Shown: positions 49,633 through 60,892 of the stretch, in pieces
Position numbering within the stretch: the first letter of the stretch is position 1
How the letters are laid out: each line of letters begins with the position of its first letter
Source of the DNA: Stenotrophomonas rhizophila
GTDB lineage: Bacteria > Pseudomonadota > Gammaproteobacteria > Xanthomonadales > Xanthomonadaceae
NCBI RefSeq assembly: GCF_001704155.1
Contig: NZ_CP016294.1
Coordinates: forward strand, 2,477,501 to 2,541,500
Length of the DNA stretch: 64,000 bases
Reading direction: 5' to 3'
The notes under the pieces: model-generated
Seen by the model: the letters and a program-made list of their open reading frames with translations, nothing else
Told to the model about the DNA's origin: nothing
The model's database searches: none
Program-made: the position numbers and the translations under genes

Positions 49633-49736
49633 GGTGGGCGGGTACCCCCATCCGGGACTGTCTAAAACATGGATGTTTTTGACAAGCCCCCATGGATGGG
49701 TTCACGGCGGGTCCCGGATGGGGGTACCCGCCCGCC
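49633..49736 (-). repeat. Cloverleaf-like intergenic repeat, copy 4 (inverted, diverged arms)
   Basis: Outer arms 49633-49658 and 49711-49736 pair over 26 bp with one mismatch, but their sequence differs from copies 1-3. Inside, arms TGTCTAAAACAT/ATGTTTTTGACA around CATGGATG and CCCAT/ATGGG around the second one. The order and spacing match copy 2. It lies 77 bases after the stop of the GH3 gene and may end its transcription. Confidence 0.75.
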
Positions 49737-49812
49737 TCAGCGCGCAGCAATCAAAACGCTGCCGTTCGCCGAAATGCGTGAGCGCAAAACGCGCCCACGC
49801 ACCACGCCGAAC

Positions 49813-52629
49813 TTACTTCACCACACCACCACTCAACACCATCGGCGAGGTCTGCAGCGGCTCATTGGCCGAACGCGAAAGCTGCAGCTCGTAGCGGCCT
49901 TCCGCAATCTTCCACTGCTTGTCGCGCGTATCGAAACTGGCCATCGCCTTCGGTTCGGCCTCGATGCGGATCCGGCGCGATTCGCCCGGCTGCAGCGTGA
50001 CCTTCTGGAACCCGATCAGGCGGATCGGCGTGGTGCTGCCTTCCGGCATCTTCAGGTACAGCTGCGCCACGTCCGCACCGGCCACCTTGCCGGTGTTGCG
50101 CACGTCCACCGTCGCCACCAGGCGCTGGCCCATCGCCGTGTAGGTCAGGTTGTCGTACTGGAACTGCGTGTACGAGAGCCCGTGGCCGAATGCGAACTGC
50201 GGCGTGAGGCCCTTGGCCGCGAACCACTTGTAGCCGACGTTGGCACCTTCGATGTTGTAATCGATGGTGTCGTCCGGCTTCTGCTTCGGATTGAAGCCCA
50301 GCCCGTTCACGTGCGGGCGAGGCAGCTGCGACGCGTCCACCGGCCACGTCACCGGCAGCCGGCCCGAGGGATTCACCTTGCCGGTCAGCAGCGCCGCAAT
50401 GGCCTCACCGCCGCGGATGCCCGGGTACCACGCCTGCAGGATCGCCGGCACCTGCTGCAGCCACGGCAGCTCGACCGGACCGTTGGTTTCCAGCACCACC
50501 ACCGTCTTCGGGTTGGCCTTGGCCACCCCGGCAATCAGCGTGTCCTGGTTGTCCGGCAGCTTCATGTGCGGCAGATCCACCGACTCGGCCGACCACTGCG
50601 TCGCGAACACGATCGCCACGTCGGCTGCGGCGGCAGCGCGCGCGGCAGCCGCCACGTCACGGCCGTCCACGTACTCGATGGTTGCATCCGGGCGCTCTGC
50701 GCGCAGCGCCTCCAGCGGCGAGGACGGGTGGAAGATCACCGGGCCCGGCCAGGTGGTCGGCAGCACGCCCGGCACCGCATTGGTGCCCCGCGCGGTCCAG
50801 CCCACCATCGACGAACCACCGCCCCCGATCACGCCCTTGTCGGCATGCCCGCCGATGATCACGATGCGCTGCACCTCCTTGCCCAGCGGCAGCACGTCGC
50901 CGGCGTTGCGCAGCAGTACGCTGCCCTCTTCCACGGTGCGCTGCGCGGCCGCAAAGCCCGCTTCATCGTCGATCGGCACATGCTGCGGCGGCAGGTCGAA
51001 ATTGCCGTGCGCGAACATCGTGCGCAGGATCCGCGCCACCATGTCGTCCAACCGCGCCTGCGGCACCGTGCCACCGGCCACGGCCAGCCGCAGCGGCGCA
51101 TCGAAATACACCGCCTTGTCGAACACCTCGCCCGCCGACTGCTGGTCCAGGCCAGCCAGCGCCGCCTTCGAACCGCTGTGCACACCGCCCCAGTCGGACA
51201 TCACGAAACCCGGGAACTTCCATTCCTGCTTGAGCACCTGGTTCATCAGGTAATCGTGCTCGCAGCCGTAGGTGCCGTTGATGCGGTTGTAGGAACACAT
51301 CACCGAACCGGGCTTGCCCTCGTCCAGGGCGATTTCAAAGGCCAGCAGGTCCGACTCGCGCATCGCCTGTTCGCCGATTTCGGCACTGTGGAAGTTGCGC
51401 GAGGTTTCCATGTCGTTGAGCGCGAAATGCTTCATCGTCGAGATCACGTGCTGGCTCTGCACACCGCGGATCGACTCACCCACCAGGCGACCGGCCAGCA
51501 CCGGGTCTTCGCCGGCGTATTCGAAATTGCGGCCATTGCGCGGGTCGCGCTGCAGGTTGACGCTGCCGGCCAGCAGGATGTTGAAGCGCTGCTGCCACGC
51601 TTCGCGGCCCATGGTGGCACCGCCGGTGAAGGCGATCTGCGGGTTCCAGCTCGAGGCAGTGGACGGGCCCGAGGGCATCGCCGTGGCATGGTCGCCCTTG
51701 CGGATCCCGCCCGGGTTGGTCACGCCCACGCCGGCATCGGCCGACTGCTGGGACGGAATGCCCAGGCGCGGCACGCCCGGCACGAACCCGGCCGAACCGA
51801 CCGCGCCTTCCGGCAGCGGCCCGCCATCCTTGCCCAGCCCGAAGTAGCTGTGCAGCATCTGGAACTTCTCGTCCACGGTCATCCGCGCCACCAGCAGCCT
51901 GGCACGCGCATCCGCGCCCAGGCCGGTGTCCATCCACGGCGTGTCGCCGCCCACGGGGGCGTTGTAGCCCAGCGTCAGCAGCTGGCCGGCGATGCTCGCA
52001 TCGGCATCCAGGCGCAGCTTGACCGGCTTGGTCGTGGCGGCATCGAAGCCGGCACTGTACCCGGCACCCTTGCCGATGGCGGCGAAACCTGCGGCGGTGG
52101 CGATGTCCGCATCGGTACCCAGCAGCAGCGCCGGCGCACCCAGGCGCGAGCTGTCCACCAGCGTTTTGACCGCCGTGCCATCGGCCTCGGCAGCGCGCGT
52201 GTACAGCGCCACCACGTGGCGGCCGTCGTTGAGGCGCAGGTAGTTCAGGCCCGGCGCTTCCACGCCCGATTCGGCTTCCACTGGCAGGCGTGAGAGCACG
52301 ATGCTGCCGCGCTGTTCGGCTGCAGCCGGGTCGGCACTGACGAAGCGATAGGTGTAGCCCAGGTCGTCGGCCAATGCTGCCAGCGGGTCCGGTGCCTGCG
52401 CGCTTCCCATGCTGTCGGCCGGACGGATCACGTTGCCGATGGTCAGCGCATCCACGTCCAGCGCCTGCAGCTGTTCGGCCACCAGCTTGGCATCCAGGTA
52501 CGTCGGTGCCTGGTCCAGGCGCAGCACGGTGAAGGCGTCGCCACCCACCGCCGGTGCGGCAAAGGCAGGGGCAGACAGCGACAGGGCGATGGCGGCCGTC
52601 AGGGCCAAGGGCTTTGTAATCGTTTTCAT
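49813..52629 (-). CDS. Glycoside hydrolase family 3 beta-glucosidase with an extra N-terminal domain
   Basis: A 938-residue secreted enzyme (signal peptide to about residue 25, ALSAPAFAA). The GH3 part starts around residue 240 at ARLLVARMTVDEKFQMLHS, with substrate-site FALNDMETSR and the catalytic nucleophile Asp in FVMSDWGGVHSG; the alpha/beta sandwich (VIIGGHADKGVIGGGGSS, FATQWSAESVDLP) and a C-terminal fibronectin-III-like domain (TLQPGESRRIRIEAEPKAMASFD) follow. Residues about 26-235 precede the usual GH3 start and contain GSIVLSRLPVEAE and DGRHVVALYTRAAE, resembling a degraded endonuclease/exonuclease/phosphatase fold. It should cleave terminal beta-glucosides or xylosides in the periplasm. 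Confidence 0.9.
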   Translation of the reverse strand: MKTITKPLALTAAIALSLSAPAFAAPAVGGDAFTVLRLDQAPTYLDAKLVAEQLQALDVDALTIGNVIRPADSMGSAQAPDPLAALADDLGYTYRFVSADPAAAEQRGSIVLSRLPVEAESGVEAPGLNYLRLNDGRHVVALYTRAAEADGTAVKTLVDSSRLGAPALLLGTDADIATAAGFAAIGKGAGYSAGFDAATTKPVKLRLDADASIAGQLLTLGYNAPVGGDTPWMDTGLGADARARLLVARMTVDEKFQMLHSYFGLGKDGGPLPEGAVGSAGFVPGVPRLGIPSQQSADAGVGVTNPGGIRKGDHATAMPSGPSTASSWNPQIAFTGGATMGREAWQQRFNILLAGSVNLQRDPRNGRNFEYAGEDPVLAGRLVGESIRGVQSQHVISTMKHFALNDMETSRNFHSAEIGEQAMRESDLLAFEIALDEGKPGSVMCSYNRINGTYGCEHDYLMNQVLKQEWKFPGFVMSDWGGVHSGSKAALAGLDQQSAGEVFDKAVYFDAPLRLAVAGGTVPQARLDDMVARILRTMFAHGNFDLPPQHVPIDDEAGFAAAQRTVEEGSVLLRNAGDVLPLGKEVQRIVIIGGHADKGVIGGGGSSMVGWTARGTNAVPGVLPTTWPGPVIFHPSSPLEALRAERPDATIEYVDGRDVAAAARAAAAADVAIVFATQWSAESVDLPHMKLPDNQDTLIAGVAKANPKTVVVLETNGPVELPWLQQVPAILQAWYPGIRGGEAIAALLTGKVNPSGRLPVTWPVDASQLPRPHVNGLGFNPKQKPDDTIDYNIEGANVGYKWFAAKGLTPQFAFGHGLSYTQFQYDNLTYTAMGQRLVATVDVRNTGKVAGADVAQLYLKMPEGSTTPIRLIGFQKVTLQPGESRRIRIEAEPKAMASFDTRDKQWKIAEGRYELQLSRSANEPLQTSPMVLSGGVVK

Positions 52630-52874
52630 AAGCGGGCGAAACACCTTTGCTGACGCAGTAAATCCAGGGAGTCTTGCCGCAGAAGGGTGCAGCGCCGTCA
52701 TGGCGGGATCCCGGCACGCAACTGCGCTCGGGATCGAAGTACACGGGCACGCCAGCCACGATCAGGCCCCTCCGCCTGTCGCCACAGCCACCGCATCCGT
52801 CGGGTGCCGTCACCAGCACCCATCCGCTCAAGAGTCGTTCACCCTGTTCATTCGTGTCAACAGCGTGTTCAGGT

Positions 52875-53321
52875 TCACGGCAGTGAATTCGGCTTGATCA
52901 CTTCGGTCTCCGCCGCCGTCAGCGCCCTGCCCTCGGCGTCGCGCGGCATCAGCGGTGCCACCGCTTGTCCGGTGCCGATCACCTGCAGGTGCGAACGCGG
53001 TTCAGACGGATCGAACAGATGGCCCTCGCCCCATTGGCGCAGCGCCACCACCAGCGGGAACAGCGCCTGGCCTTGGGCGGTGAGCACGTAGTCGTGGTAA
53101 CGGCTGCCATCGGCGGCGGCCTGCTGGGTCAGCACACCGGCGTCCTGCAGGGCCTGGAGGCGCTGGCTGAGCATGCTGCGCGACATGCCCAGGCCGCGCT
53201 GGAAATCGCTGAAGCGGCGGACGCCGTCGAAGGCGTCACGCACGATCAGCAGCGACCAGCGGTCGCCGATCCGGTCCAGCGCGCGGGCAACCGGGCAGGT
53301 GCGGTTGAGATCGTGGTGCAT
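52875..53321 (-). CDS. HxlR/MarR-like winged-helix regulator
   Basis: A 148-residue regulator of the HxlR family: NRTCPVARALDRIGDRWSLLIVRDAFDGVRRFSDFQRGLGMSRSMLSQRLQALQDAGVL, with the conserved Cys near residue 9 and GDRW motif, then a wing region YHDYVLTAQGQALFPLVVALRQWG. Cys-containing HxlR proteins often sense electrophiles or disulfide stress. It is divergent from an MFS transporter gene 74 bases away, and the gap carries two copies of a 17-bp operator-like sequence, so it most likely represses the transporter gene and itself. Confidence 0.88.
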   Translation of the reverse strand: MHHDLNRTCPVARALDRIGDRWSLLIVRDAFDGVRRFSDFQRGLGMSRSMLSQRLQALQDAGVLTQQAAADGSRYHDYVLTAQGQALFPLVVALRQWGEGHLFDPSEPRSHLQVIGTGQAVAPLMPRDAEGRALTAAETEVIKPNSLP

Positions 53322-53338
53322 GGCGAGCCTCCTTGAGT

Positions 53339-53355
53339 GGTTTCATTTTAGAACC
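53339..53355. promoter_or_regulatory. HxlR operator, site 1
   Basis: GGTTTCATTTTAGAACC: a dyad with GGTT and AACC arms around a TTTT-rich centre. A second copy with identical spacing lies 36 bases downstream, in an AT-rich island within GC-rich surroundings. It lies 18 bases before the regulator start. Confidence 0.65.
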
Positions 53356-53374
53356 AAATGGCACAGACTCAACT

Positions 53375-53391
53375 GGTTCTATTTTGATACC
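53375..53391. promoter_or_regulatory. HxlR operator, site 2
   Basis: GGTTCTATTTTGATACC, matching site 1 at GGTT, ATTTT and ACC and extended to ACTGGT/ACCAGT arms. It ends 4 bases before the MFS start codon, where bound protein would block translation start or the promoter of that gene. Confidence 0.65.
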
Positions 53392-53395
53392 AGTT

Positions 53396-54589
53396 ATGTC
53401 CGCCACCGCCCCACTCCCGCGCATCGCCCCTTCCCTGCTCCTGCTGTTCGCCTGCGCCGGTGGGCTCAGCGTGGCCAACGTCTACTACGCCCAGCCGTTG
53501 CTGGATGCCCTGTCGGCCGACCTGCACATCGGCGTGTCCTGGATCGGCGCGGTGATCGCCGCGACCCAGGTCGGATCGGTGGCTGCCCTGCTATGGCTGG
53601 TGCCGCTGGGCGACCGGGTCGAGCGACGGCGGCTGATGGCGCTGCAGACCGCCGCGCTGATGCTGGCGCTGCTCTGGGTTGCTGGCGCCGGTACGGCCAT
53701 GGGCCTGCTGCTGGCCATGTTCGCGGTCGGCCTGCTGGGCACCGCGATGACCCAGGGGCTGATTGCCTACGCGGCCGCCGCCGCGCCGGCGCATGAGCGG
53801 GGCCGCGTGGTCGGTGCGGCGCAGGCCGGGGTGGTGATCGGGCTGCTGCTGGCGCGGCTGGTGGCGGGCGTGGTCGCCGACCTGGGCGGCTGGCGCACGG
53901 TGTACCTGCTCTCGGCGGGCGTGATGGGACTCACCGGGCTGCTGCTGTGGCGGTATCTGCCGCGTCTTGCGGTGCCGATCGCCTCGCCGCGGTTGTCACT
54001 GCTGGCCCTGCTGCGCCAGCAACCGGTGCTGCGCCGGCGTGGGCTGCTGGGGTTGTTGATGTTCACCGGGTTCGGGCTGTTCTGGAGCAGCATGGCGCTG
54101 CCGTTGAGCGCGCCGCCGTTCCGGCTTGGGCACACCGCGATCGGTGCGTTCGCACTGGTGGGCCTGCTCGGCGCACTGGCCGCCGCACGCAGCGGGCACT
54201 GGAGCGACCGTGGGCATGCCGACCGGGTGACGCGGGGGGCCCTGCTGCTGTTGCTGCTGGGCTGGTGGCCGCTGTCGGCACTGCACACCTCGCTGGGCTG
54301 GCTGGTGCTGGGCGTATTGCTGCTGGATCTGGCCGTGCAGGCCCTGCATGTGACCAACCAGAGCCTGATCCTGGCGGCGGCACCGGCGCAGGCCCAGGCG
54401 CAGGTGATTGCGGGGTACATGCTGTTCTATGCGGCCGGGAGTGGCTTGGGCGCGTTGCTGGGAAGCGCGGTGTATGCGGCGCATGGGTGGGGGGCGGTGT
54501 GTTGGGTGGGGGCTGGGGTGTCGCTGTTGGCGTTGGGGATTTTTTTGCGGGGGTCTTGGACGTCTGACGGGCGGCTTCGGCGGGGGTAA
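53396..54589 (+). CDS. Major facilitator superfamily transporter (drug/solute efflux type)
   Basis: A 397-residue inner-membrane protein with 12 expected helices. The N-terminal segment FACAGGLSVANVYYAQPLLDALSADL and the loop PLGDRVERRRLM (MFS motif A region) place it among YbfB/Bcr-type efflux proteins of the DHA-like group; the second half begins about residue 210. Divergent from the HxlR gene, with the operator next to its start. Substrate unknown; redox-responsive control would fit export of toxic electrophiles. The last 60 codons are extremely G-rich on this strand (for example runs like TGGGGGGCG), suggesting strand-biased mutation or a G-quadruplex-prone tail. Confidence 0.88.
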   Translation: MSATAPLPRIAPSLLLLFACAGGLSVANVYYAQPLLDALSADLHIGVSWIGAVIAATQVGSVAALLWLVPLGDRVERRRLMALQTAALMLALLWVAGAGTAMGLLLAMFAVGLLGTAMTQGLIAYAAAAAPAHERGRVVGAAQAGVVIGLLLARLVAGVVADLGGWRTVYLLSAGVMGLTGLLLWRYLPRLAVPIASPRLSLLALLRQQPVLRRRGLLGLLMFTGFGLFWSSMALPLSAPPFRLGHTAIGAFALVGLLGALAAARSGHWSDRGHADRVTRGALLLLLLGWWPLSALHTSLGWLVLGVLLLDLAVQALHVTNQSLILAAAPAQAQAQVIAGYMLFYAAGSGLGALLGSAVYAAHGWGAVCWVGAGVSLLALGIFLRGSWTSDGRLRRG

Positions 54590-54629
54590 ACGTCGGGAAA
54601 TGTGCGGTGGGCTGATGTGAATTGGGCTT

Positions 54630-54693
54630 CGGACGCTTGGGCCGCGCTGCGCGCGGTGTCCGGCCAACGGCCGGGGCTACGAATTGTTACGGG
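54630..54693 (-). repeat. 64-bp repeat containing a GTAG-type REP, copy A
   Basis: The sequence from CGGACGCTTGGGCCGC to GTTACGGG recurs at 60674-60737 with 4 differences in 64 positions and in the same orientation. At its centre, on the minus strand, is a GTAG REP (54656-54680): GTAG then CCCCGGCC, GTT, GGCCGG. The two copies bracket the mutagenesis operon and the gene at 60095. Confidence 0.75.
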
Positions 54694-54718
54694 GTCACCG
54701 ACAGGGCGGGCAAATTCA

Positions 54719-54734
54719 TTAGCAATTTTGCTAA
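54719..54734. promoter_or_regulatory. LexA-type SOS box upstream of imuA
   Basis: TTAGCAATTTTGCTAA: perfect 7-bp arms TTAGCAA/TTGCTAA around TT, in the low-GC stretch 114 bases before the imuA start. TTAG...CTAA dyads are the LexA operators of Xanthomonadaceae, and imuA-imuB-dnaE2 operons are classic LexA targets, so damage-inducible control is expected. LexA itself is not in the window. Confidence 0.75.
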
Positions 54735-54847
54735 TAACAAGTAGCATGTCGGTCTCAACCCTTGACACCTGCCCTGCCTATCCTCGCCTCCATGTTCAGG
54801 TTTCCCGCCCATTTGCCCTTGTTCCAGCCTGCCAGGGAGGTGCGCTG

Positions 54848-55465
54848 ATGGGCGCGGTGGTGGCCTTGGAACAGCTGCTGGAAAGCCGCCAGGTCTGGCG
54901 CGGGCAGCCGCGCGGGACGGCGCGGGAAGCCGCTGCCCACCCGACCGGGCACCCGGCGCTGGACAGCCGGCTGCCCGGCGGCGGCTGGCCGCCCTCGGCC
55001 CTGTCCGAGGTGCTGCTGGCCGCGCCCGGCCAGGGGGAGCTGGCGCTGGTCTGGCCGACCCTGGCCCGGCTCAGCCAGCTGCAGCAGACCGTAGTGCTGG
55101 TCGCCCCGCCGCACCTGCCGCATGCGCCAGCCTGGGCCGGCGCCGGGCTGGCCCTGGGCCAGTTGCAGGTAGTGCATGCCAGCCCGCGCGAAGCGCTGTG
55201 GGCGGCCGAACAATGCCTGCGCTCGGCCGCGTGTGCGGCGGTGCTGTGCTGGCCCGGGCATGCCGACGACCGCGCCCTGCGCCGGCTGCAGGTGGCCGCC
55301 GAAACCGGCCAGTGCCTGGGCTTTGCCTTCCGGGACAGCCGGCTGGCCCGCAACCCCTCCCCCGCCCCGTTGCGCCTGCAGCTCGATGCCGGCCAGGTGC
55401 GGGTACTCAAATGCCGCGGCGGCATGGCACCGGCGCAGCCGCTGCCGCTGGCCCTGGCCCATTGA
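54848..55465 (+). CDS. imuA: ImuA, SOS mutagenesis RecA-like accessory protein
   Basis: A 205-residue protein. The beginning HPALDSRLPGGGWPPSALSEVLLAAPGQGELALVWPTLARLSQ is the RecA/SulA-like fold seen in ImuA; in place of a Walker A it has APGQGEL without Lys, so ATP binding is not expected. LPHAPAWAGAGLALGQLQVVHAS and RSAACAAVLCWPGHADDRALRRLQVAAE are typical further blocks. ImuA works with ImuB and the DnaE2 polymerase in mutagenic translesion synthesis after DNA damage. It lies first in the operon behind a LexA-type box and is followed after 9 bases by imuB. Confidence 0.9.
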   Translation: MGAVVALEQLLESRQVWRGQPRGTAREAAAHPTGHPALDSRLPGGGWPPSALSEVLLAAPGQGELALVWPTLARLSQLQQTVVLVAPPHLPHAPAWAGAGLALGQLQVVHASPREALWAAEQCLRSAACAAVLCWPGHADDRALRRLQVAAETGQCLGFAFRDSRLARNPSPAPLRLQLDAGQVRVLKCRGGMAPAQPLPLALAH

Positions 55466-55474
55466 GGCGCCGCC

Positions 55475-56886
55475 ATGCAGTGGGCCTGCCTGTTGCTGCC
55501 TCAATTGGCGCTGGACGCGGCCCTGCGCCAGCAGCCCGATCCGCGCGCGCCGCTGGTGCTGGTCAGCGGCCCGGCCCAGCGGCGGGTGCTGCATGCGGTC
55601 AGCCCGGCGGCGCGCCAGCTCGGCCTGCGCCGCGGCATGCTGCTGTCGGCCGCGCAGGTGCTGACCCGCGACATGCTCACGGTGGACTACGACCCGCGCG
55701 CCGAACAGGACACCCGCCAGCTGCTGGCCAGCTGGCTGTACGGCATCAGCTCGCAGGTGAGCCTGGCCTTCCCGCATGCGCTGGCGCTGGAAATCGGCGC
55801 CAGCCGTGCCCTGTTCGGTGACTGGCCGGCGATCGAACAGCGCCTGCGCGAGGGCTTGAAGGAACTCGGCTTCCGCCATCGGCTGGTAGCGGCACCCAAC
55901 CCGCACGCCGCCTGGGTACTCACCCGCGTGCATGCCCGCTTGGGCGTGGATGCGGCCGCGCTGGAACCTGCACTGGCGCAGATCCCGATCGACCGCAGCG
56001 GCCTGCCGGCCGAGGCCGTCACGGTACTGGCGCGCTCCGGCCTGCGCACGCTGGGCGCTGCCTTCGCGCTGCCCCGCGAAAGCCTGGCCCGGCGTTTCCC
56101 GGCCCAGGTGCTGGCCCACCTGGATGCGCTGCGCGGTATCGGCAGTGCGCCGCTGCAGTACTTCCGGCCGCCGGACCGGTTCGATGCGCGGATCGAGTTC
56201 GAGTATGAAATCGAATCCACCCAGGCCCTGCTGTTCCCGTTGCGTCGCCTTACCGCCGACCTGGCCGCTTTCCTGTGTTCGCGCGATGGCGGCGCGCAGC
56301 AGTTCGACCTGTGGTTCGAACACGAGCGCCACCCCGACACCCGGCTCACCGTAGGGTTGCTCGCCCCCGAACGCGATGCGGCGATGCTGTTCGAACTGGC
56401 GCGCAACCGCGTCGACCACCTGCGCCTGCCCGCCGGCAGCCGTGGGCTGCGCCTGCAGGCCGAACACCTGCCGCCGTTCGTGCCGGCCGCGCGCGACCTG
56501 TTCGACCCGCGCCCGCAGCAGGCCATGCCGTGGGAACAGCTGCGCGAACGCCTGCGCGCGCGGCTGGGCGACGATGCCGTGCAGGGCGTGGGGCTGCGCG
56601 CCGAACACCGCCCCGAACGCGCCAGCGGCACCGCCGCACAGGCCATCAAGGGCCCGCCACCCACCCTGCCGCTGCGCCCGGGCTGGCTGCTGGCCACGCC
56701 GCAGCCACTGTACGACCCGGACCTGCGCATTCTCTCCGGGCCGGAGCGGATTGAATCGGGCTGGTGGGACGAAGGCGATGTGCGCCGCGATTACTACGTG
56801 GTGGAAACCGTGCTGGGCCAGCGCGCCTGGGCCTACACCGCCGCCGGCGCGCGGCATGGGCCGTTCATGCTGCACGGCTGGTTCGC

Positions 56887-56890
<4 letters not shown>
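55475..56890 (+). CDS. imuB: ImuB, catalytically inactive Y-family polymerase homologue
   Basis: A 471-residue DinB-like protein. The Y-family N-terminus reads [22 protein letters not shown] where active members have an Asp-x-Asp metal site (as in DMDAFFA), so this protein lacks the catalytic carboxylates, as known for Imu[37 protein letters not shown] is the palm region, [19 protein letters not shown] and [14 protein letters not shown] follow, and helix-hairpin-helix-like [24 protein letters not shown] lies about 185-210. ImuB links DnaE2 to the beta clamp. Its stop overlaps the dnaE2 start (ATGA at 56887-56890). Confidence 0.92.
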
Positions 56891-59988
<3,098 letters not shown>

Positions 59989-60094
59989 TTGCTGTGACCG
60001 GTTTCACGCTGACGATAGATACAGACTTTTCCGACTGGTGCGGCCATGACGGCTTCGGCTATCGTCGCTGCCATCCAAGGATCCGGAACCTGCC

Positions 60095-60601
60095 ATGTCG
60101 CGCGTACTCACCCTCACCACACTGGCAGTGTCCAGCCTTGCCCTGCTGGTCTCGGGGTACACCGCCGTGCAGCTGCACCGCAGCCAGTCCGCCGAGCGGG
60201 TGATCACCGCCCGCGGGCTGGTCATCCAGGACGGCAGTGGCCAGGCGCGGGTGATCCTGGGCGCGCCGCTGCCCGATCCGCTCAGCAGGGGCGTGTCGCA
60301 GGGCCCCCGCGCCTCGCCGCTGTCGGGCGTGGTGCTGCTTGGTGCCGACGGTTCCGAACGGGGCAGTTATGGCACTGCCGATGTCGGCGATGAGGCCTCG
60401 CTCACGCTGGATGATGCCAAGGGCACCACCGAAGTGTTCAAGATCACCGCGAACCCGGATCGTGGCGCCACCCTGGTGATCAAGCACCAGAACAGCACCG
60501 GCGCCATGCTCACCTCCTGGCAGGGAAAGCCGGAGCTCATTTTCCTCAACGACAACGGGCAGTCGCATTACATCCGTCCGGGGACCACTGCCGCGCCCTG
60601 A
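60095..60601 (+). CDS. Membrane-anchored protein of unknown function
   Basis: A 168-residue protein with one N-terminal hydrophobic segment (MSRVLTLTTLAVSSLALLVSGYTAVQL, about 5-27) that looks like a signal anchor, then an extracytoplasmic beta-rich region. Repeated motifs VIQDGSGQARVILGAPLPD, VVLLGADGSERGSYGTAD and LVIKHQNSTGAMLTSWQGKPELIFLNDNGQ suggest three similar beta hairpins with Asp/Asn-Gly turns. Proteins of this sort are annotated as hypothetical; no enzyme motif is seen. It has its own upstream region after dnaE2 and is not clearly part of the mutagenesis operon. Confidence 0.72.
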   Translation: MSRVLTLTTLAVSSLALLVSGYTAVQLHRSQSAERVITARGLVIQDGSGQARVILGAPLPDPLSRGVSQGPRASPLSGVVLLGADGSERGSYGTADVGDEASLTLDDAKGTTEVFKITANPDRGATLVIKHQNSTGAMLTSWQGKPELIFLNDNGQSHYIRPGTTAAP

Positions 60602-60673
60602 TCGACGCCTGACGGTGGGCTTCGGAAGGTGTAAACGCCGGCGTACCGGCTGGCATCGTTGCGGGACCGTCTC

Positions 60674-60737
60674 CGGACGCTTGGGCCGCACTACGCGCGG
60701 TGTCCGGCCAACGGCCGGGGCTACGAACCGTTACGGG
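60674..60737 (-). repeat. 64-bp repeat containing a GTAG-type REP, copy B
   Basis: Direct repeat of 54630-54693 (4 differences). The REP core, minus strand, is at 60700-60724. The gap 60602-60892 holds this copy, the REP at 60781 and the upstream region of yggS, and no gene. Confidence 0.75.
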
Positions 60738-60780
60738 CCCATTGAGATCGGGATCAATCAACCGCAGGCTTCGGATACCG

Positions 60781-60803
60781 GTAGCGCCGGCCGTTGGCCG
60801 GCC
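60781..60803 (+). repeat. GTAG-type REP sequence (paired with copy B)
   Basis: GTAG followed by CGCCGGCC, GTT, GGCCGGCC. It faces the REP in copy B (minus strand, 60700-60724) across 56 bases, giving a head-to-head pair as in BIME-type arrangements. Confidence 0.7.
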
Positions 60804-60892
60804 CACGCAGGCGCCGATGGGCCGCGAAATGTTACCGACCCATTTCGTTTGCCCGTGCGAAAATTCGTGCCTCGCCGGTTCCGGAACACGTC

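Noticed and set aside
54762-54784. TTGACA and TATCCT as a promoter for imuA
   Set aside because: The two hexamers are only 11 bases apart, too close for a sigma-70 promoter.
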